Of a DNA stretch of 64,000 bases, positions 58,922 through 64,000 are shown one piece after another; the first letter of the stretch is position 1; the number at the start of each line of letters is the position of its first letter. The translations under genes and the position numbers were made by a program. The DNA comes from Basfia succiniciproducens. GTDB taxonomy: Bacteria > Pseudomonadota > Gammaproteobacteria > Enterobacterales > Pasteurellaceae. Location: positions 973,405 to 1,037,404 of the forward strand of contig NZ_CP015031.1 in NCBI RefSeq assembly GCF_011455875.1, written 5' to 3'. The notes under the pieces are model-generated. The model saw only the letters and a program-made list of their open reading frames with translations. It did no database searches and had not been told where the DNA came from.

Positions 58922-59818
58922 CTACTTCACCAACCTCAACTCCTCCACCAACGCCTTAAACAACGGCGAATTCTGCCGACGGTTCGGATAGTAAAGGTGG
59001 TAGCCGTCGTATTCCATATCCCATTGCTGCAAAATACGAGTTAGTCGTCCCGAGCTAATATCCTCTTCGACCATATCAAGCGGGCACCATAAAATGCCTA
59101 AACCGCTACGGGCATAATTTTCCAACACACGCCCGCCGTTGGCGCTGATGGTGCCTTGCGGTTGTACTTTCAGAATACGCCCTTTGGATTTCGGATCGAT
59201 AAATTCCCAATTCATGACACCGCCATTGGATAAACGATGTAACAGGCATTGATGTTCGGTTAAATCATACGGGGTTTTCGGTGTACCGTTTTTGGCAAGG
59301 TATTCAGGGCTTGCCACACAGCACATTTGTAATTTATCGGTTAAGCGCACCGCAATCATATCCTTTGCTACGTCGCTGCCTAAGCGGATACCGGCATCAA
59401 AACGCTCGGCGACAATATCGATAAAACGGTTTTCCGCTACCAGTTCAAGGTTCACTTCGGGATATTTCTGCGAAAAGCGGACAAATTTGTCCCCCAACGC
59501 ATAATAAAAGGCGTGTTCATTGCCGTTAATCCGCAATGTGCCGGTCACTGCATTACGAAACTCGCTTAGCTCATTAAGTTCGTTATCAATATCATCAAAC
59601 AACGGCGATAAGCGCTGATAGAGTTGTTCGCCCGCTTCGGTGGTGGAAATACTGCGGGTGGTACGGTGAAACAGTTTGATATTCAAGCGTTCTTCAATGC
59701 CACGAATGCTATGACTCAACGCTGATTGTGACACGCCCATCTGCGCTCCCGCCTTGGTAAAACTCCCCGTACGCGCCACAACAAGAAAGGCGCGTAGATC
59801 ATTAAGGTTTTCTTTCAT
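58922..59818 (-). CDS. LysR-family transcriptional regulator
   Basis: The 298-residue product has the LysR helix-turn-helix LNDLRAFLVVARTGSFTKAG and MGVSQSALSHSIRGIEERLN, followed by an effector-binding domain typical of the CrgA/AaeR-like group (GTLRINGNEHAFYYALGD, FDAGIRLGSDVAKDMIAV). The target is not evident. The candidate neighbours are the monooxygenase (convergent) and genes to its right. An uptake-sequence hairpin of mixed type lies 40 bases upstream. Confidence 0.92.
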   Translation of the reverse strand: MKENLNDLRAFLVVARTGSFTKAGAQMGVSQSALSHSIRGIEERLNIKLFHRTTRSISTTEAGEQLYQRLSPLFDDIDNELNELSEFRNAVTGTLRINGNEHAFYYALGDKFVRFSQKYPEVNLELVAENRFIDIVAERFDAGIRLGSDVAKDMIAVRLTDKLQMCCVASPEYLAKNGTPKTPYDLTEHQCLLHRLSNGGVMNWEFIDPKSKGRILKVQPQGTISANGGRVLENYARSGLGILWCPLDMVEEDISSGRLTRILQQWDMEYDGYHLYYPNRRQNSPLFKALVEELRLVK

Positions 59819-59858
59819 AATCCGGTTTCCTCAGGTTTAGCGAAAATTTAAAAAAACA

Positions 59859-59884
59859 GACCGCACTTTTAATGACAAGCGGTC
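59859..59884. repeat. Hybrid hairpin of a Haemophilus-type and an Actinobacillus-type USS
   Basis: ACCGCACTT (59860-59868, Haemophilus type, reversed) and ACAAGCGGT (59875-59883, Actinobacillus type) face each other. GACCGC and GCGGTC form a six-base stem. Each arm belongs to a different uptake dialect of Pasteurellaceae. Confidence 0.7.
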
Positions 59885-59892
59885 CGTTTCAT

Positions 59893-60147
59893 CTAGTTTT
59901 TTACAATTTCAGCCAAATCATAACTCACGCTGCGCCCGTCGCTTTCATTGCGTACCAGCACGCCCTTTTCAATCAAGTCGGTTAAATCGCGTAAAGCGGT
60001 ATCCCGTGAAACTTTGGTCAATGCAGCATATTTTTTGTTCGTAAGTTTGCCTTCAAACTTATTATTCGCCTTAAAATATAAGGCAAATAATGTGCTTATT
60101 TGCCGGATTTGTCTAGAAATCATTGAAACAAACTCACAAGCGGTCAA
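59893..60147 (-). pseudogene. C-terminal remnant of a Fic-family protein
   Basis: The 84-codon frame encodes a winged-helix segment, FEGKLTNKKYAALTKVSRDT with ALRDLTDLIEKGVLVRNESD and GRSVSYDL. This is the usual C-terminus of DUF4172-type Fic adenylyltransferases. The Fic core with its HPFxxGNGR motif is absent and the frame begins at a TTG inside an Actinobacillus-type uptake sequence. It is probably a truncated gene. Confidence 0.7.
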
Positions 60148-60229
60148 ATTTGTAGAGAAATTTGTAAATTACACACAAGGAGGAGCAAATATAAAGTTTG
60201 TTCCTATATGTTTATTAACGGAACCCGTA

Positions 60230-60252
60230 GGGACAGATTTTATATCTGTCCC
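60230..60252. repeat. REP palindrome left of the tyrosine transposase
   Basis: GGGACAGAT (60230-60238) and ATCTGTCCC (60244-60252) pair around TTTAT. The preceding bases CCCGTA are shared with the other copies. It lies 19 bases from the 3' end of the transposase gene. Confidence 0.85.
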
Positions 60253-60270
60253 GCCCGGTTACTGTGCTGA

Positions 60271-60753
60271 CTATTGATTATAAAATCGATCCAATTCCCA
60301 TTGTAATGGATTATTTTCTATATAATCGGCAATTCGCTCATAGTCTTTATCATCTCGAATAATATGTTCATAAAAACTACGTTGCCATAAAGGCTTATAT
60401 TCCCGTTTATTTGCATATATAAAATGGCGATATTGCGTAACCGCATTACCTTTAAAGCTTTTTATCACTCGAGATAAAGCAATATCATCTTGATTAAACC
60501 AAATAAAATGTAAGTGATTCGGCATAATAACATAATCAAGAATAAGGCTATTGGGATATATATGGAGTAAATTTAATAACTCTATTTTGACAATTTTTCC
60601 AATCTCATTTAGTTGCATTTCCCCATTTACGATCTGACCAAATAAAAAAAATCTATTTTTAGCACATATAGTTACAAAATAACAACCATATTGAGAATAA
60701 TCATAAAACGGTAAGCGTAAATGTGTACGACGGCGGTATTCTGATTTTTTCAT
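60271..60753 (-). CDS. REP-associated tyrosine transposase (RAYT, Y1 HUH-like)
   Basis: This 160-residue single-strand DNA transposase of the TnpA-REP/RAYT group has the metal-binding motif IMPNHLHF (about 76-83) and the nucleophile region LWQRSFYEHIIRDDKDYERI with Tyr near 128. The C-terminal ENNPLQW is typical. These enzymes cut and join REP hairpins. The gene is flanked on both sides by matching REP palindromes in opposite orientations, so the pair forms a REPtron-like unit. All key residues look intact. Confidence 0.92.
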   Translation of the reverse strand: MKKSEYRRRTHLRLPFYDYSQYGCYFVTICAKNRFFLFGQIVNGEMQLNEIGKIVKIELLNLLHIYPNSLILDYVIMPNHLHFIWFNQDDIALSRVIKSFKGNAVTQYRHFIYANKREYKPLWQRSFYEHIIRDDKDYERIADYIENNPLQWELDRFYNQ

Positions 60754-60768
60754 TTGTATCCCCTATAT

Positions 60769-60956
60769 GGGACAGATATAAAATCTGTCCCTACGGGAAT
60801 AATAGGCAGAGAAATTTAACTAGGTCAATGTATGTATAAACAGACATTCTTATTTTACGATCAGCTTCACAAATTTAATTATCTTTATACAAGACAAACA
60901 TAAAATTTGTCTCTACGCACCTGTTACCCCGTAGGGACAGATTTTATATCTGTCCC
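60769..60956. repeat. REP palindromes right of the tyrosine transposase
   Basis: One full palindrome lies at 60769-60791 (GGGACAGAT/ATCTGTCCC, inverted orientation relative to the left copy, ending CTACGGG). A second full one is at 60934-60956, preceded by CCCCGTA. A decayed one lies between them near 60892-60913 (GACAAACATAAAATTTGTC). Together with the left copy these flank the transposase. The rest of 60754-61084 holds only the promoter of the next operon. Confidence 0.85.
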
Positions 60957-61084
60957 TTTTTCATTCACAATCTCAATTAATGAATAAATCTCATAACTAC
61001 TAGAAACAAAACCCTATTTATCCCTTGCATTCAGCGTCCTATAATATCCGCATTGAAAGCCAATCAACAATAAAGGAACAGCTT

Positions 61085-61537
61085 ATGACAAACATCGAAC
61101 AACTTATCGAACGCCAAGCATTAAAAGATTTAGTGGATACTTTCTCAAATCTTGCCGATGAAAAAAACGTGGCTGCACAAATGCCGTTATTTACCGAAGA
61201 TGCTATCGTAAATACCTATATCGGCGGCGAATTGGTATTTGAAATGGCAGGACGTGCGCAGATCGAACAAGTATTTAGCGACTACCTTGCGCCATTCCAT
61301 GCGGTTTACCACCTGAACGGTCAGCATACGGTGACTTTCCAAGATGAAACCAATGCAACGGCAATCAACTATTGTCAGGTCGCCTTAGTCAGCAAACAAG
61401 ACGGCAAGGAAATGTTATTAAGTCACTACGTTCGCTACAACGATACTTATACCAAACAAGGCGGTAAATGGTTAATCGCCAAACGTATTGCGAATTTTAT
61501 GATTAGTGAAAATCGTGAACTTGGCGTAACGGCTTAA
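61085..61537 (+). CDS. SnoaL-like/NTF2-superfamily protein
   Basis: The 150-residue product resembles the SnoaL-like cone-barrel family (IEQLIERQALKDLVDTFSNL, LFTEDAIVNTYIGGELVFEM, YNDTYTKQGGKWLIAKRIAN). Family members act as small isomerases or hydrolases, or only bind ligand. Start ATG at 61085 behind AAGGAACAGCTT. The hydrolase lipoprotein follows after 13 bases, so they likely act on related molecules. Confidence 0.85.
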   Translation: MTNIEQLIERQALKDLVDTFSNLADEKNVAAQMPLFTEDAIVNTYIGGELVFEMAGRAQIEQVFSDYLAPFHAVYHLNGQHTVTFQDETNATAINYCQVALVSKQDGKEMLLSHYVRYNDTYTKQGGKWLIAKRIANFMISENRELGVTA

Positions 61538-61550
61538 TTTAGGAGCAATG

Positions 61551-62648
61551 ATGAAAAAATCGTTATTTTTGACCGCACTTTCACTTGCGATACTAACCGG
61601 TTGTCAAAATGTCGGCTCGCAAGCCTTACAGATTGAAAAACAAGGCAGTTTCACTGTGGGCGGCAGCTATGTCACCCACAAAGGCACCTTCAAACAGGAA
61701 AACTTTATTGCCCCTGAAGGGCAACGGGCCTACGGTGATTTTGCTTATGTGAAATATCAAACCCCGACTAATGCGAAAAAATATCCGTTAGTCTTCCAAC
61801 ACGGCGGCGCACAATCTTCCCGTACTTGGGAAAGCACGGTGGACGGGCGTGAAGGCTTTGATACGCTGTTTTTGCGTAAAGGCTACAGCACCTATTTAGT
61901 CGATCAGCCTCGCAGCGGTAAATCCAATCTATCCACCAAAGCGATTACAGCGGACACACCTTGGGCAAGCAATCCAATGTATGCGGATAAAACCTTCTGG
62001 ATTTTATCGCGCATGGGACATTACGACAGCCATAACCAACCTGTCGCTAATGCGCAATTTCCCGCAGGCGAAGCCGCTTATCAAGCATTCCAACAGGCTT
62101 GGACGATTGGTTCAGGCCCCTTGGATAACGATTTAAACGCCGATGTATTAACTCAGTTAGTCGATCAAACCAAAGGGGCGATCTTAGTTACTCACTCTAT
62201 GGGCGGCACCATCGGCTGGCGTACCGCATTACGCACCGATAACGTGAAAGCGATTGTCGCTTGGGAACCAGGCGGCACACCGTTTATCTTCCCGGAAAAC
62301 GAAATGCCAAAAATCACCAAAGCCCGTTTTGAAGCCTTAAGCGGCGCCGCAATGGGCGTACCGATGAATGAATTTCTGAAGCTGACCAAAATCCCGATTG
62401 TGCTGTATTACGGCGATTATATTCGGGTTGGATCTGACAATGTCGGCGAAGACAAATGGGGAACCGAACTTGCGATGGCAAAACAGTTTGTGGCAACCAT
62501 CAACAAACACGGCGGCGACGCTACGCTAGTCCATTTACCCGAAATCGGTATTAAAGGAAACTCTCACTTCTTAATGGGCGAGAAAAACAACCAACAGTTA
62601 GCCGATTTAATGGCGGATTGGTTGAAACAGAAAGGGTTGGATAAGTAA
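61551..62648 (+). CDS. Alpha/beta-hydrolase lipoprotein
   Basis: The 365-residue product has a lipoprotein signal (KKSLFLTALSLAILTGCQN, lipobox cysteine about residue 18). An alpha/beta-hydrolase domain follows, with the oxyanion region YPLVFQHGGAQSSRTWES, nucleophile elbow LVTHSMGGTIGW and a late histidine (LPEIGIKGNSHFLMG). It may be an esterase on the cell envelope. I start at 61551, five bases after AGGAG; an ATG three bases before is too close. A Haemophilus-type uptake sequence overlaps the signal-peptide codons. Confidence 0.87.
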   Translation: MKKSLFLTALSLAILTGCQNVGSQALQIEKQGSFTVGGSYVTHKGTFKQENFIAPEGQRAYGDFAYVKYQTPTNAKKYPLVFQHGGAQSSRTWESTVDGREGFDTLFLRKGYSTYLVDQPRSGKSNLSTKAITADTPWASNPMYADKTFWILSRMGHYDSHNQPVANAQFPAGEAAYQAFQQAWTIGSGPLDNDLNADVLTQLVDQTKGAILVTHSMGGTIGWRTALRTDNVKAIVAWEPGGTPFIFPENEMPKITKARFEALSGAAMGVPMNEFLKLTKIPIVLYYGDYIRVGSDNVGEDKWGTELAMAKQFVATINKHGGDATLVHLPEIGIKGNSHFLMGEKNNQQLADLMADWLKQKGLDK

Positions 62649-62649
62649 T

Positions 62650-62675
62650 ACAAGCGGTTGGATTTTGCAAAAAAT
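62650..62675 (+). repeat. Actinobacillus-type uptake sequence
   Basis: ACAAGCGGT at 62650-62658 is followed by TGGATTTTGCAAAAAATTTG, the extended context normal for Apl-type genomes such as Actinobacillus pleuropneumoniae. It lies just after the hydrolase stop codon. Confidence 0.8.
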
Positions 62676-62747
62676 TTGCACCTTAATCAGTCGGATAGTT
62701 AGTCCAACTTTTGGGGTGCAGATTAAAATAAACAGCATTTTATCCAT

Positions 62748-64000
62748 CTAGAATAATGAGTTTATCTTTTTAAATAATTTTTCGAAACGTTCAAGTGTCT
62801 CTTGGCTAAAATTATCTTTACATAAACCTAACTTACTTGCAGTCATTGAAGGTCTGTAATGGTTGTATCTATTTTTTTGAATAATCTTATTTATTTGCTG
62901 AATAATCGGCTTACTCATATCTATCGCTGATCTATCTATATCTGTATACTCAGTAAATGCAGTATTAAAGAAATTTAGATATTCTTCAACAGTAAAAAGA
63001 TCTTCCAAATCAGCAATATCTCCTACATTTCTAGAGAATTCATTAAAAAAGAGTATGTTTTTTTCTTTTATTATTTTCTGCTCAATAAGGCTATTTAATC
63101 TTGCTTTGCCTTTTTGATCTGTAAAGGTATCTAATGCACAAACAATATTTAAATTCTGACCTTTTAATAAAGAAATAAAGGAGGTTACTTTATCTAGCCC
63201 ACCGACAGGAACTATTGTTATATCATCTTTTATTCCTTGTAATCCTGATTCTTCCAAAATAGAAGACATCATTGTTAAATAAACTAGATCGGATACCCCT
63301 TCAACTAATAAATTGTTTTTATTAATGAAAAGATTCTGAGCAATGTCATACCCAAGAGCAGCCTGTAACGGAAAGAGAGTGTCAGAATCTTTTTCTTCAA
63401 TAGCATTTTTTATGGTTGTTCCATCCTTTGATTCATACACTGTTCGAACTCTTTCTAAACTATTGTGCGGAACCATGAATGGTGAATGTGTTGTATAAAT
63501 AATTTGATATTCTTCAGATAAATCATCTAAAAATCTCAACAAATCTGCTTGTGCAGCAGCATGAAGATTTAACCCTGGCTCATCTAACAATAAGATATAT
63601 TGATTTGATTTATCTTCTTGAATTCTACTAAACCACACAATGAAAGAGAAAAACCAATTGAATCCTTTGCTTCGGTTGGATAACGGCAAACTAATATGAT
63701 GTTTATCACTCCAAACTCGAATATTTAAATATTTTTCAACATTATTAGGATAATTGCGATTTTCTTTACTTTCTATATCGAATTGCACTCTAAGACCTGT
63801 ATTATTTTTCCAATACTTAAAAATATGTTGAGTAATTTCACTTGATGTTGCTTCAAGTTCTGCTTTGAAATCCTCATAAGAATCAGGGTTCTGTAAATCA
63901 TCTAAATCGACATCAGCTAATTCTAATAATGCTTTTGCTGTTTTAGCATCTTGAGTAGTGGATTTATTGATAGTTGATAAATCTATTTTTGATGGTAATT
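62748..64000 (-). CDS. OLD-like AAA ATPase/TOPRIM nuclease (N-terminus outside window)
   Basis: The frame is open from 62748 to the right edge without a stop; a GTG at 63788 is an internal codon, not a start. At least 417 codons are present. The ATPase part shows LPLSNRSKGFNWFFSF, Walker B YILLLDEPGLNLHAAAQADL and the H-loop IIYTTHSPFM. A TOPRIM-like part follows with NLLVEGVSDLVYLTMM and NIVCALDTFTDQKGKA. This is the OLD (overcoming lysogenisation defect) nuclease layout, often anti-phage. Codon use is AT-rich. No GajB-like helicase follows on its strand. Confidence 0.85.
   Translation of the reverse strand, partial: LPSKIDLSTINKSTTQDAKTAKALLELADVDLDDLQNPDSYEDFKAELEATSSEITQHIFKYWKNNTGLRVQFDIESKENRNYPNNVEKYLNIRVWSDKHHISLPLSNRSKGFNWFFSFIVWFSRIQEDKSNQYILLLDEPGLNLHAAAQADLLRFLDDLSEEYQIIYTTHSPFMVPHNSLERVRTVYESKDGTTIKNAIEEKDSDTLFPLQAALGYDIAQNLFINKNNLLVEGVSDLVYLTMMSSILEESGLQGIKDDITIVPVGGLDKVTSFISLLKGQNLNIVCALDTFTDQKGKARLNSLIEQKIIKEKNILFFNEFSRNVGDIADLEDLFTVEEYLNFFNTAFTEYTDIDRSAIDMSKPIIQQINKIIQKNRYNHYRPSMTASKLGLCKDNFSQETLERFEKLFKKINSLF

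Noticed and set aside
62748..64000. Gabija system
   Set aside because: The gene is GajA-like in outline, but no UvrD-like GajB gene follows it on its strand; it is better called a solitary OLD-type gene until the flanking sequence is seen.

Overview
The window is chromosomal DNA of a Pasteurellaceae gammaproteobacterium. About thirty copies of the Haemophilus-type uptake signal (AAGTGCGGT or its complement), counted by eye, are scattered through it, often as inverted pairs acting as terminators. Family-typical genes agree: an OmpP2-like porin, a two-domain TehB, nmlR-adhC-fghA and a DUF5358-like lipoprotein. Gene content would fit a rumen-type species such as Basfia/Mannheimia succiniciproducens, but the species cannot be fixed from the sequence alone.

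Layout. 1-6.1 kb: pyruvate dehydrogenase aceE-aceF (aceF runs off the left edge) and a major porin. 6.5-8.3 kb: tehB, a cluster of GC-rich repeats and a small DUF559 nuclease gene. 8.3-13.3 kb: modABC facing modE with a good ModE operator, then a thioesterase and hemH. 13.3-14.9 kb: another repeat block split by an intact IS3-family element. 14.9-17.5 kb: metY, a frameshifted nitroreductase and a lipoprotein. 17.5-24.1 kb: sucABCD, with a MITE between sucB and sucC. 24.3-31.4 kb: rnd, fadD, a Slp-like lipoprotein, tsaB, yoaA and a hexose-phosphate mutarotase. 31.5-36.5 kb: an AEC transporter and dppBCDF. 36.8-42.4 kb: uvrD with a LexA box, an orphan periplasmic binding protein behind a TPP riboswitch, and uvrB. 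42.9-51 kb: tRNA-Asn, a CaCA exchanger, nrdR-ribD-degS, a PEBP protein, a DASS carboxylate transporter and an ACT/UPF0210 pair.

From 51 kb rightward the DNA becomes accessory. It holds a decayed DUF1848 gene, the nmlR/adhC/fghA formaldehyde-detoxification locus, a Gfo/Idh oxidoreductase, a Neisseria-type uptake sequence used as a terminator, and an AT-rich two-gene cassette that I read as a type II Thoeris anti-phage system (TIR-like ThsB plus a membrane/macro-domain ThsA). Beyond it lie a DUF4143 ATPase remnant, a flavin monooxygenase whose promoter copies the adhC one, a LysR regulator, a Fic remnant, a REP-associated tyrosine transposase with its REP palindromes, a SnoaL-like/hydrolase pair and an OLD-type ATPase-nuclease cut by the right edge.

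The central genes form connected pathways: pyruvate to acetyl-CoA (AceEF), 2-oxoglutarate to succinate (SucABCD), molybdate uptake with its sensor, and SOS/excision repair (UvrB, UvrD, YoaA). The right arm carries three uptake-sequence dialects (Haemophilus, Actinobacillus and Neisseria types), which suggests it was assembled from imported DNA.
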